DNA from: Candidatus Peribacteria bacterium
Lineage (GTDB): Bacteria; Patescibacteria; JAEDAM01; Absconditabacterales; Absconditicoccaceae
Reading direction: 5' to 3'
DNA length: 20,439 bases
NCBI GenBank assembly: GCA_031280545.1
Contig: JAITGP010000014.1
Coordinates: 1-20,439, forward strand
Below, piece by piece: positions 8,825 through 16,301 of the stretch. Both the position numbers and the translations under genes were made by a program. The notes beneath the pieces are model-generated. The model saw only the letters and a program-made list of their open reading frames with translations, ran no database searches and was not told the DNA's origin. Positions within the stretch are counted from its first letter, which is position 1; each line of letters starts with the position of its first letter.

Positions 8825-9031
8825 ATGAACAACTCCACTTCAACTTCGGATAATTTTCCAGAAAAGACTGCATCTAATATAGCAGCTGAAGAGATGCTTA
8901 ATTGAGGAAGGAAAAACGTGGAAGAGATGGCTGCAAGAGTCCTCTGTGGTACTTTCTCCTACAAAGATGTTCCTGTAGATCAACAGGAAAATGTCAGTAA
9001 CATGTGTCATGAAATGAAAAGTAAAAACTAA
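8825..9031 (+). CDS. Small protein of unknown function, 68 aa
   Basis: ATG to TAA with one TGA read as Gly (MLN-G-GRKNVEEM). The protein is hydrophilic with a Ser/Thr-rich start (MNNSTSTSDNFPEKTA) and two cysteines in the second half. No signal peptide. Although tiny, it has its own near-consensus promoter and a strong terminator, which is the main support for it being real. Function unknown; a regulatory small protein is possible but not shown. Confidence 0.65.
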
Positions 9032-9040
9032 AAAATACTG

Positions 9041-9063
9041 TCCCGCATTCTGCGGGATTTTTT
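9041..9063 (+). terminator. Rho-independent terminator
   Basis: TCCCGCA-TTC-TGCGGGA, a perfect 7-bp stem, followed by six T, ten bases after the stop of the 68-aa gene. Confidence 0.92.
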
Positions 9064-9132
9064 CTTCTGGAAATCTAACAGAGAACTCATATAATAAAGA
9101 CAACATAAAATTTATCACACCTAATTTCCCTA

Positions 9133-9591
9133 ATGTACCCAAAATCTCTCCTCCGAATTCTGCTTTCTCTTCTCATTCTCCTAGGAGGAAGTTATCTCTA
9201 TATGAGAACTCAACCGCAGAACTTCACCCCTCAACTCTGCTGCAACGATCACTGTTTCAACATTGAACTCGCTCAGACTCCAGAGGAAAGACAACGCTGA
9301 CTAATGTACCGCGAAACCCTCTCCGACGATGCAGGAATGCTTTTCGTCTTCTCTGAAGAAGCCTTGCACTCTTTCCGAATGAAAAATACCCTCATTCCTC
9401 TCGATATGCTTCGACTGAGTTCAATCTTCCAAATTGTGGATATTCAAGAAGCAGAGCCTTGCACCGCCGACCCTTGTCCTTCCTACCTCCCCACCAAAAA
9501 AGCTCAATATGTCCTTGAACTTAATCAAGAAATAAGTAAAAAAAGCTGAATCCAAATTGGAAATCAGTGTGGTTTACTTATTGACCAATAA
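9133..9591 (+). CDS. DUF192 family protein with N-terminal membrane anchor, 152 aa
   Basis: A hydrophobic N-terminal segment (LLRILLSLLILLGGSYLY, residues 5-22) acts as signal anchor. The DUF192 domain follows: IELAQTPEERQRGLMYRETL, then DDAGMLFVF, then SFRMKNTLIPLDM (family SFWMKNTxIPLD), then a conserved Cys pair (PCTADPCPSYLP) and QYVLEL. TGA is Gly56 (QR-G-LMYR, a near-invariant glycine) and Gly139. The family is common but biochemically poorly defined, so no reaction is assigned. Four bases separate it from the SemiSWEET gene, indicating one transcript. Confidence 0.9.
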
Positions 9592-9595
9592 ACCT

Positions 9596-9877
9596 ATGGA
9601 ACACATCATTTTTGAAATCATTGGAACGCTTGCGGGAATTTGTGTAGCTGTTCCTTCCCTTCCGCAGATTTGGCGTACCTATAAAACCAAGAATATAAAA
9701 GGACTCTCTTTGCAGATGTTTTATGTATGGCTCACGGGTGGAATCTGTTATGCGGTGTATGGATGATATCTAGGCTCTCGAACAATGCTAATTTTTAATA
9801 GTATCAGTGCATTATGCTCATTGACGATGATTGTGTTAATCGGGAGATACAAAAAAGGGGAGTATATCTCCCCCTAG
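9596..9877 (+). CDS. SemiSWEET / PQ-loop transporter, 93 aa
   Basis: A small sugar transporter-like membrane protein that acts as a dimer. Three membrane helices: about residues 3-22, 37-58 and 65-84. The PQ motif is in VPSLPQIWRTYKTKNIKGLSL after helix 1, and the conserved Asn is at the start of helix 3 (LIFNSISALCS). TGA is Gly57 (VYG-G-YLGS). The ATG at 9596 fits the family; an in-frame upstream ATG at 9557 would add 13 residues and overlap the DUF192 gene. Substrate unknown. For a CPR cell with a reduced metabolism it could import or equilibrate a sugar from a host, by inference only. Confidence 0.87.
9851..9873 (-). terminator. Minus-strand terminator, overlapping the end of the SemiSWEET gene
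   Basis: On the minus strand GGGGAG-ATATA-CTCCCC is followed by six T. It begins 5 bases after the TGA that closes the conserved reading frame of the 10499-9879 gene. Confidence 0.8.
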
Positions 9878-9878
9878 T

Positions 9879-10499
9879 TCACAAAATCACCACAATGCCA
9901 TCATTAATACTACAGTATCCATCAGTAATTTTCGAAACGAAATTCTGAAAATCGCAAACATCCTGTAATTTACCCTCAACATATCCCTCTGGAACCGTAA
10001 AACTTACAGTATTCCCTTCTACCGAAGAGACATCCCCTAGAGGTAACCTAGTATTCATAGGAAAATTAACAATAGCTCTAATCCATAAAGGCATCCTCCC
10101 AGCAAGATACACAAGAGAGGGAAGTACTTCTTCCCATTTTTTCGCTTCAATCTCAAAAGAAATCAGATTATCATTAAAGACATCAAGTTTAGAGACAGAA
10201 ATTTTCCCTATACCTTTTTTCTCAAGCTCCGCAAATTTTTCTTTGATTTCATCTCGCCATGCTTTAATCCGGCAACCTTCTGGATCAACATCCTCTTCAT
10301 CCCGATAATTCTTGTTAAAGTTTGTTTCTAAATCAAAAGAAATCGTATCAGGAGCGATTTTCCATCCCATCAGCTTTTCAAGCCTCCAACTGAACTTTTT
10401 CATTCTCTTTACCTGCCCTGGAATCAGAAATAACTGTTTATAAAGGACGAGAGACTCAATCACTACAAATTCTAAGAAATTAATCAATTTTGTTTTCAT
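9879..10499 (-). CDS. Unknown protein, 206 aa, ending in TGA
   Basis: Minus-strand ORF from ATG at 10499 (an upstream in-frame TTG at 10505 is less likely). An N-terminal hydrophobic stretch (LINFLEFVVIESLVLYKQLFLIPG) could be one membrane-associated helix. The rest is soluble, with charged helices (DEIKEKFAELEKKGIGK) and a beta-rich C-terminus. No recognised family. The coordinates stop at the TGA at 9881-9879. With code 25 that codon is Gly and the frame would run to TAA at 9797-9795, through the terminator hairpin and antisense to the SemiSWEET gene. The gene has its own promoter (10550-10577). Which end is used is undecided. Confidence 0.65.
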   Translation of the reverse strand: MKTKLINFLEFVVIESLVLYKQLFLIPGQVKRMKKFSWRLEKLMGWKIAPDTISFDLETNFNKNYRDEEDVDPEGCRIKAWRDEIKEKFAELEKKGIGKISVSKLDVFNDNLISFEIEAKKWEEVLPSLVYLAGRMPLWIRAIVNFPMNTRLPLGDVSSVEGNTVSFTVPEGYVEGKLQDVCDFQNFVSKITDGYCSINDGIVVIL

Positions 10500-10549
10500 A
10501 CTCAATAATTTTTTATTTATTTATACTATTTTTTTGTATTAATGAATTA

Positions 10550-10577
10550 ATTATATCATACTTCATCCAAAAATCAA
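10550..10577 (-). promoter_or_regulatory. Sigma70-type promoter of the 206-aa gene
   Basis: On the minus strand TTGATT, 16 bases, TATAAT, with a leader of about 45 nt before the ATG at 10499. It is divergent to the giant-RNA promoter 90 bases away. Confidence 0.75.
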
Positions 10578-10668
10578 GAAAAAAGAGTAAAAATTCTCCT
10601 CTCAAATTCAGCTTATTAAGCCTAGTTTTTCTTTCGATGAAAAAAGTCGAAAAATAGTCCCAAAAAAT

Positions 10669-10696
10669 TTGCATTATTTTTATTCCTGAGTATAAT
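10669..10696 (+). promoter_or_regulatory. Promoter of the large non-coding RNA
   Basis: TTGCAT, 16 bases, TATAAT, then transcription predicted near 10703, at the first hairpin. The -35 flank (AAATTTGCATT) and spacing match the promoter of the 16.3-kb small RNA. Confidence 0.75.
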
Positions 10697-10702
10697 AATA
10701 TC

Positions 10703-11470
10703 GTCATCAGAAAATGATGACATTCGGAAGAGTGGTCTTTAAAAGATATATGGGTAATCCCTTTGTGCTTAGTAGTATCATTAAAGGATTTGTAAATGTT
10801 TTCCTCCCGAGAAAATGATTACACGTCTGATACTATTCTCACTTGCCTGCAAGGGTAAAGGATTTACTGCAGAGGAAACAAATCGAGATGCCTTGGTTCT
10901 TCAGTGTTATGAGTTCAGCATTCTACAAAAATAGGAGTTGTACACATCTATCATTGGGGTTCTTGTAAGCTTATCACTTATGAGGAAAACTATCAAGCAT
11001 ATCTTATCCTACTATGAAAGAAAAGTTATTGTAAAGTATCAACCTTTACGAGTTTTAACGCTTTTCGGCACTAAAGAATGTGTAAATCATTCTTAGGAGC
11101 TTCCAGAAATGAGAGAAATCTGATTTCGTTATGAGTTTTCATGGTCAGAGCCTTAAAAAAGCTGTATTACAAGTGAAAGAGACGCTTGAATATGAAGATA
11201 TAACCGTATCAAGACTGCTAGTAAGAGTACAATCTATTCAACCGTTCGATTTACCTCGTACGTTGTGAATGGCAAACTGGATACCACAATTTATCTGTAA
11301 AGAAAGTACTGATTTCTTAATTTCAAAAGAATTAGGAACTGTATCTCTCAAATAATGACTTTGCTTCTGCAGTGTTCATTAGAGATGGGTTGTTTACGAA
11401 GCCTTCAGGTCCGCCTGATACTTCAGGGTTGTTAGAGTATTCCTTCATCGGTTGCTCTGATAGAATGTAA
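10703..11470 (+). ncRNA. Large structured RNA, module A
   Basis: About 770 nt with frequent stops in all frames even under code 25. It starts with GTCATCA-gaaaa-TGATGAC (10703-10721) and the conserved motif GGAAGAGTGGTCTTTA (10726-10741). A 9-bp helix joins 10771-10779 to 10829-10837 and encloses a nested hairpin with a CCC-containing loop (10792-10822, TTTTC/GAAAA). Then come TCACTTG (10839-10845) and further local helices (GTAAA/TTTAC at 10855-10867). Near the 3' end lie a segment shared with module B (11405-11428, CCTGA-tact-TCAGG) and a TTAGAG/CTCTGA closing stem. It is followed by a homologous module B and one terminator, so A and B probably form one 1.4-kb transcript. Not coding; class not recognised. 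Confidence 0.7.
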
Positions 11471-11488
11471 AATATATCTTTTATTCAC

Positions 11489-12092
11489 CTTCCTATTTTC
11501 TCTAGTCGTTTCCTCGTGATTCTACTTGAGAAAATAGGAAGATTGGTCTTTACTATGTATATGGTTAAATTCATTTGTAGTTGGTAATAATATCTTAAAA
11601 GATAAAGAGTTATACTGTTTTACTTCCCAAGTAAAATATCGATAACCTCTATTATTATCGTCACTTGTCTTTGTTTATTGCATTCTGTGTAATAAGCTCA
11701 CGATAAAGAACTAGTTGCCTCTTTATTTAGCTTCATCGTTAAATAAATGTGATTATGATTACAAATCAGCTTTCTTTCAACATTAGTTGAAGTTGAGTTG
11801 CTCAAAAAGGAATTTCGTGTGATATCTTTAGAGAATTATTATTTACTTAATCTCAAAACGATTTGGAACATAATACTTCAATTCATAGCTTGTCTATGAG
11901 AGATAGTATACTCAGAAGTTATTTAGGTTTGCCTGATACTTCAGGGGTAAGTACTTGGAAATATTCTGTATTTCTTCTGCTTACAGTTATAATGACATAT
12001 ACATTTGATTCTTCTTCCTAATTTGTATTTCATACTTCCCCAAGTATGTTGTATGAGGAAGAAAGTTTATCATTCTTGATAAGCTTTTTTTT
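11489..12092 (+). ncRNA. Large structured RNA, module B (diverged tandem copy of A)
   Basis: Begins with a 14-bp perfect helix (CTTCCTATTTTCTC at 11489-11502 with 11528-11541) that runs into GGAAGATTGGTCTTTA (11537-11552), 15 of 16 bases identical to module A. The next helix, 11583-11592 with 11650-11659, and its nested CCC-loop hairpin (TTTTACTT/AAGTAAAA, 11618-11636) take the same positions as in A with different bases. TCACTTG recurs (11661-11667), as does the 3' segment (11923-11946; 21 of 24 identical). GTAAG/CTTAC and GAAATA/TATTTC stems and a TTCTTCC/GGAAGAA helix precede the terminator. It is shorter than A by about 290 nt between the shared ends. No ORF. Confidence 0.7.
12062..12092 (+). 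terminator. Terminator of the large RNA
   Basis: AAAGTTTATCA-TTCT-TGATAAGCTTT stem (about 11 bp, one G-U) followed by a long T-run to 12092. Confidence 0.88.
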
Positions 12093-12105
12093 CATTAAAA
12101 AATAC

Positions 12106-12126
12106 TCCCTCTCAAAATGAGAGGGA
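12106..12126. repeat. Perfect 9-bp hairpin between the RNA and the next gene
   Basis: TCCCTCTCA-AAA-TGAGAGGGA. On the minus strand a T-run follows after three bases, so it could act as a minus-strand terminator, but no minus-strand gene ends here. On the plus strand there is no T-run. A repeat or leader hairpin is equally possible. Confidence 0.5.
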
Positions 12127-12216
12127 ACCATACTATCAAACAAAAAAATCCCCTTGAAACATAAACAATAAATCCTAACATAACAACATACCTTTATCTC
12201 ATAATCAAATTACCAC

Positions 12217-13122
12217 ATGCCACTTACTCTCGTGATCCTCGCCGCCTGAATGGGAAGCAGATATGGCGGACAACTCAAACAAATGGATAGCTTCTGACCC
12301 AACAATGAAATCCTCATGGAATACTCCCTCTACGACGCCATCAGAGCAGGTTTCACAAAAGTAATCTTCGTCATCAGAAGGGATTTTGAAGAAGAATTTA
12401 AAAGTCTGATTGGAAACAAACTTAATGGAAAGATCGAAGTAGAATACGCCTTCCAAGAACTCACCAATTTACCTCATGGATTTGAACTTCCAGCCGAAAG
12501 ACAAAAACCCCGAGGAACTGCCCACGCCGTCCTCTGTGCAACTCCTTTCATTCAAGAACCTTTCGCCGTAATAAACGCAGATGATTTTTATGGCAGAGAA
12601 AGCTATCAAGTACTAGCAGATTTTCTTTGTGATTCTACCAATACCAACAGCTGTTGCATAGTTTGATACACTTTATCAGAAGTACTTTCTGACCATGGAA
12701 CCGTCTCCAGAGGAATTTGTGAATTAGACACAAATAGACATTTAATCAAAGTTGTCGAAAACAAAAAAATCTACAAAGAAAACGGAAAATTTCTTTCTGA
12801 ACGACCTGATTGAAAAATCGATGAGATCTCTTCATTTTCCCTTTGCTCAATGAATATGATGGGATTTACCCCAAAAATTATCTCATATTATGATGAGTAT
12901 TTCCGTGACTTTCTTACTCAAAACATCAACGACCCTAAAGCAGAATTCTATATGCCAGAAGTAATCTCTAGACGAATGAATGAAATCGGTGGGGTAGTCG
13001 AAGTCCTCCCAACCACTTCACAACGATTCGGAGTTACCTACCAAGAAGATAAAGAAGAAACAAAGAAGAATATTCAAAAGCTGATTAAAACAAGGGAATA
13101 TCCAACATCATTACGAGCATAG
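12217..13122 (+). CDS. Sugar nucleotidyltransferase family protein, 301 aa
   Basis: GT-A-fold NTP transferase. The N-terminal signature LVILAAGMGSRYGG (residues 5-18) with following LKQMD and FGPNNEILMEYSLYDAIRAGF is the nucleoside-diphosphate-sugar pyrophosphorylase pattern, with the NTP/Mg site at AVINADDFYG (about 122-131) and a later VVENKKI. Four TGA codons are Gly: residue 11 in the catalytic AAG, residue 27 in FGP, and 150 and 199. A standard-code reading keeps only disconnected fragments. It starts after the giant RNA with no clear promoter of its own. The product (which sugar or alcohol is activated) cannot be read from the sequence. Confidence 0.85.
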
Positions 13123-13182
13123 TTTTGTTAAAAAGATGTGAAATAAAATGTTAAAAAATACCAGGTAAAAACTCCTATTTCC

Positions 13183-13207
13183 TCTTGAAAAAGAGCAAGA
13201 CTTTTTT
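13183..13207 (+). terminator. Weak candidate terminator
   Basis: TCTTG / CAAGA short stem with an 8-nt loop, then C and six T, in the 121-base gap after the nucleotidyltransferase. An alternative CTCTT/AAGAG fold exists. Confidence 0.4.
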
Positions 13208-13243
13208 ATACATTAATTAGCTTTATCTCTTTTCTTTTGAAAA

Positions 13244-13810
13244 ATGGACATTCTCCAAGCAACAAGAGCATTCGCTCTCAATGAAATCGAACAATACGGA
13301 CTGCCAACTCTAATAAATTTCGAACTCTCCGAACAAAAAGCCATCGAACTGGCAGATAAACTGCACGCTGACAAAACCATCACCCTCTTAGGTGTGTACT
13401 TAATGGATTGCAAATTGGGACAAGCATTCTCAGAAAAAAGAGGAGCAGAACACGTACAGATGAGCGTAGAAGCCTCTGAAGAATTCTTGAAACAATTTGA
13501 TTTAGATGAGGAAACCAAGAAAAAAATTCTGAATTGTGTAGCAGCCCACCATTGAAAAGTCCCTTACGAGAGTTTGGAAGCAGAAATTGTTGCAAATGCT
13601 GATTGTTATCGTTTCATTTCGCCAAAGGGAGTTCTGTCCTATTTCACTATTTTAGGTAAAAGATATATATATCCTGATTTCCCAGCTTGTCTTGATGAAG
13701 CAGAAAAGAAACTTGACGAAAAACACGCTATTCTCTCATTAGAAATTTGCAAACAAGAACTAGAACCCTACTATCAAACGTTCAAAGAATATATCAGACT
13801 CTCAAGATAA
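13244..13810 (+). CDS. HD-domain-like protein, 188 aa
   Basis: Resembles the HD metal-dependent phosphohydrolase fold. After an N-terminal helical part, GVYLMDCKLGQAF takes the place of the usual LLHDIG, then EHVQMSVEASEEFL (His70), then CVAAHH-G-KVPYESLEAEIVANADCYRF (His102-His103, and the late NAD), the pattern of HD proteins' HH and aD motifs. The His of the name-giving HD pair is Met54, though Asp55 is kept, so metal binding may be altered. TGA at 13553-13555 is Gly104, directly after the HH; the standard code would cut the protein there. Substrate unknown. 24 bases separate it from the HAD-like gene. Confidence 0.7.
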
Positions 13811-13834
13811 TTTTATTTTGTTAACACTTCACCT

Positions 13835-14221
13835 ATGAAAACACTTCTCGTTGATGCAGGTCATAGCTTTATTATCCAAGGACAGGGAATTTATCAGCCT
13901 CTTTATGACTTGCTGGAGACCTATCCCAACCCCAAAATCGCTTTAACAAATGCTACTCCTGAACAGCAAATCACTTTTCCGCTTACCAACCTTCCTTATC
14001 CACTCTTTAGTGGTAATCATCAGCCAGAAAAAACTGATCCAGAATACTACGAAAAACTACTTCATCAATTTAATCTTTCACCTTCTGAGGTAGTCTACTT
14101 TGAACACGATCTACCGAGTGTGGAAAGTGCGAAGTCAATGGGAATTACGACCTATCATTATAACGAGAAAGTTAGAGATTTGGAAGCATTGAAACAATTT
14201 TTAGACGAAAATCTAAAGTAA
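13835..14221 (+). CDS. Small HAD-like protein, 128 aa, catalytic Asp incomplete
   Basis: HAD-superfamily pattern: motif I LLVDAGHSFI (Asp7), motif II ALTNAT, a Lys in HQPEKTDPEYYEKLL, and motif IV VVYFEHDLPSVESAKSMGITTYHY. It is only 128 residues, with no cap domain. Motif I should be DxD, but the second Asp is Gly9, so the usual acid/base for phosphatase activity is missing. It may therefore be a non-catalytic member or have another role. No TGA glycine. It starts soon after the HD-like gene and ends 45 bases before the ClbS-like gene. Confidence 0.72.
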   Translation: MKTLLVDAGHSFIIQGQGIYQPLYDLLETYPNPKIALTNATPEQQITFPLTNLPYPLFSGNHQPEKTDPEYYEKLLHQFNLSPSEVVYFEHDLPSVESAKSMGITTYHYNEKVRDLEALKQFLDENLK

Positions 14222-14266
14222 TCTCTTAAAATGGTACATTTTGTTTTATCTTTCCACTACATCACT

Positions 14267-14788
14267 ATGCCTAGACCTACTACGAAACAGCAACTTGTGG
14301 AACTCGCCGAACTCAATTATCAAAAGCTCAAAAATCTGATTGCTTCTTTTTCAGAAACAGAGCAAGAACAACGTTTCCCTTTTGAAGACAGGGATAAAAA
14401 CATCAAAGATGTCTTAGTCCATCTCTACGAACGACATCAATTACTCTTGCATTGGGAAACTGCGAATATGCAAGGGAAGAAACAGGAATTCTTGTTAGAA
14501 GGCTACACACGAAAAACCTATCCTCAAATGAATATTGTTTTCCGAGAAAAACATCAAAACACGCCTTTAGAGAAAGCAAAACAACTTCTGGAAGAAAGTC
14601 ATCACCAAGTCCTGCTGATGATACAAAAGCATACGAACGACGAACTCTTTGTGAAAAAGTTTTATTCTTGGACGGGGACTACTTCATTAGGGGGGTATTG
14701 CATTTCAGCGACTTCTAGTCATTATGACTGGGCAATGAAAAAAATCAAACGCTATCAAAAAGAACTAAAAAAAATATTTGTAAAATAA
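14267..14788 (+). CDS. ClbS/DfsB family four-helix protein, 173 aa
   Basis: Matches the ClbS/DfsB (DUF1706, DinB-like) family along its length: start MPRPTTKQQLVELAELNYQKL, then VLVHLYERHQLLLHW, EGYTRKTYPQMN, and the C-terminal signature YSWTGTTSLGGYCISATSSHYDWAMKKIKRY. Family members include ClbS, a cyclopropane hydrolase that protects E. coli from its own colibactin; most members are uncharacterised. The start at 14267 gives the canonical MPRPTTK; the upstream in-frame ATG at 14231 adds 12 hydrophobic residues not expected. No TGA glycine. A DNA-damage-toxin protection role here is only an analogy. Confidence 0.88.
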   Translation: MPRPTTKQQLVELAELNYQKLKNLIASFSETEQEQRFPFEDRDKNIKDVLVHLYERHQLLLHWETANMQGKKQEFLLEGYTRKTYPQMNIVFREKHQNTPLEKAKQLLEESHHQVLLMIQKHTNDELFVKKFYSWTGTTSLGGYCISATSSHYDWAMKKIKRYQKELKKIFVK

Positions 14789-14856
14789 AATTGAAAGAAT
14801 AAGTCTTTGTGATTTTTTAGAATAAACAGGAATTTTATAATATATAACTTCTATTT

Positions 14857-16209
14857 ATGGTAGCAGATTACAACACCCCACCTCACAACCTCGAAGCCGA
14901 AAAAGGCGTGATTTCCTGAGCTTTAATGGATTCCGAAACTATGTGGATCTTCGAAGGCGATGGTATCACCCACAAAGACTTCTATCAAAAGGAACACAGC
15001 TTCATCTACGAAGCGATTCATCAACTACGAAGCGGACATAAAACTGTCGATGTCATCACGCTTTCTGACCAACTCTCCAAAAATGGAAATCTAGAAAGTA
15101 TCTGAGGGATAGACTACCTTTACGAACTCTCTGGTTTTCTCATTTCGACAGCTCCTTGTGTGGAATATAGCAAAATTGTAAAAGAGAAATCCCTATTGAG
15201 ACAAGTACTAAAAGTCTGTCAGCAAATTTCAGGAGATGCATACGAACAGAAAGAAACTATTCAGATTTTTGATGATATTGAAAAAAGAATCTTTGAACTC
15301 ACACAAAATCAAATCGGGGAGGGGATTATGAGTTTAGAGGAAATTTTAAAAGGGAGAGTAGAGGAGTATATGGCAATCGTCGATAACCCTGAATCCGTAA
15401 ATGCAAAAAAGATCAATTCTGGCTACAAACTAATAGATGACATGCTTGCGGGATTTAAACCAGGAGAACTCATCATTTTGGCAGCCAGACCTTCCATGGG
15501 AAAGACTGCATTTGCACTAAATATGCTCACCAATGTCGCATTAGGACAAAAGAAATCTGTCGTAATGATTTCGCTCGAAATGTCCTCAGAAAGTATTGTA
15601 GACAGAATTATGTCTGAAGTCTCCAAAGTCCCCATGTACAAAATAAGCAAAGGAGACCTTACTAATGAAGACTTCGCTCAAATGGGAGAAGCAATGGAAG
15701 AACTCGGAGGATCCAAGATTTTCATCGATGATAAGGGAGGGCTCACCGTCCCTATCTTAAAATCAAAACTCAGAAAGCTGAAAATCGAAAAGAAAGGGCT
15801 TGACCTCGTGATCGTGGATTATTTGCAGTTAATGCATGCCACCAGCTTCATCGGAAACAGAACTCAGGAAATTTCCGACATCTCTAGAGGACTCAAAGAA
15901 CTCGCGAAAGAACTTGAAGTACCTATCATTGCTCTTTCTCAGCTTTCTCGTGCTGTAGAGCAAAGGGTAGATAAAAAGCCTCAGCTTTCCGATCTCCGTG
16001 AATCTGGAGCAATTGAACAAGATGCCGATGCAGTTTTGATGTTGCATAGAGAAGATTACTATGACCCTGACACCGATAAAAAAGGTGCAACCGACGTTTG
16101 TATCAGAAAAAACAGAAATGGTGCTGTGGGTGAAGTAGAATTGCATTTCCAAAAAGAAATTATGAAATTCACCGAAAAGGTAAAGGAACATGGTGATAAA
16201 ACATATTAA
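14857..16209 (+). CDS. dnaB: Replicative DNA helicase DnaB, 450 aa
   Basis: The hexameric helicase that unwinds DNA ahead of the fork. An N-terminal primase-interaction domain starts PPHNLEAEKGVIS-G-ALMD. The RecA-like core follows: linker-core junction INSGYKLIDDMLAGFKPGELI, Walker A AARPSMGKTAF (about residues 209-219), ISLEMS, Walker B VIVDYLQLM (about 318-326), LSQLSRAVEQR, SDLRESGAIEQDAD, and C-terminal RKNRNGAVGEVEL. TGA is Gly21 (14917-14919) and Gly83 (15103-15105), so a standard-code caller would start the gene about 300 bases late. The length is normal. A TATAAT at 14836 lies before the start but without a good -35. A terminator follows at 16222. Confidence 0.95.
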
Positions 16210-16221
16210 GATAAGAAAAGT

Positions 16222-16257
16222 AAAAAAAAGCTGAATGGAAAATTTCAGTTTTTTTCT
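16222..16257 (+). terminator. Terminator of dnaB
   Basis: CTGAA/TTCAG core stem extended by A-run/T-run pairing (AAAAAAAAG...TTTTTTT), 12 bases after the dnaB stop. Confidence 0.72.
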
Positions 16258-16267
16258 TCTTTAAAAT

Positions 16268-16295
16268 TTGCATTTTCTCTAAAAATACATATAAT
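16268..16295 (+). promoter_or_regulatory. Promoter of the 16.3-kb small RNA
   Basis: TTGCAT, 16 bases, TATAAT; the same hexamers, spacing and AAATTTGCATT flank as the giant-RNA promoter at 10669. The predicted start near 16302 is the first base of the long helix. Confidence 0.75.
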
Positions 16296-16301
16296 GAAAA
16301 A

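Noticed and set aside
9557..9595. Upstream start of the SemiSWEET gene
   Set aside because: Overlaps the end of the DUF192 gene and adds residues not typical of the family; ATG at 9596 fits helix 1.
10513..10707. 64-aa minus-strand ORF upstream of the 206-aa gene
   Set aside because: Covers two promoters and AT-rich spacer; no start-site support and no family features.
10703..12092. CRISPR array or protein gene in the ORF-free 1.4 kb
   Set aside because: The shared motifs occur only twice, about 0.5-0.8 kb apart, without regular spacing; stops are dense in all plus frames even with TGA as sense.
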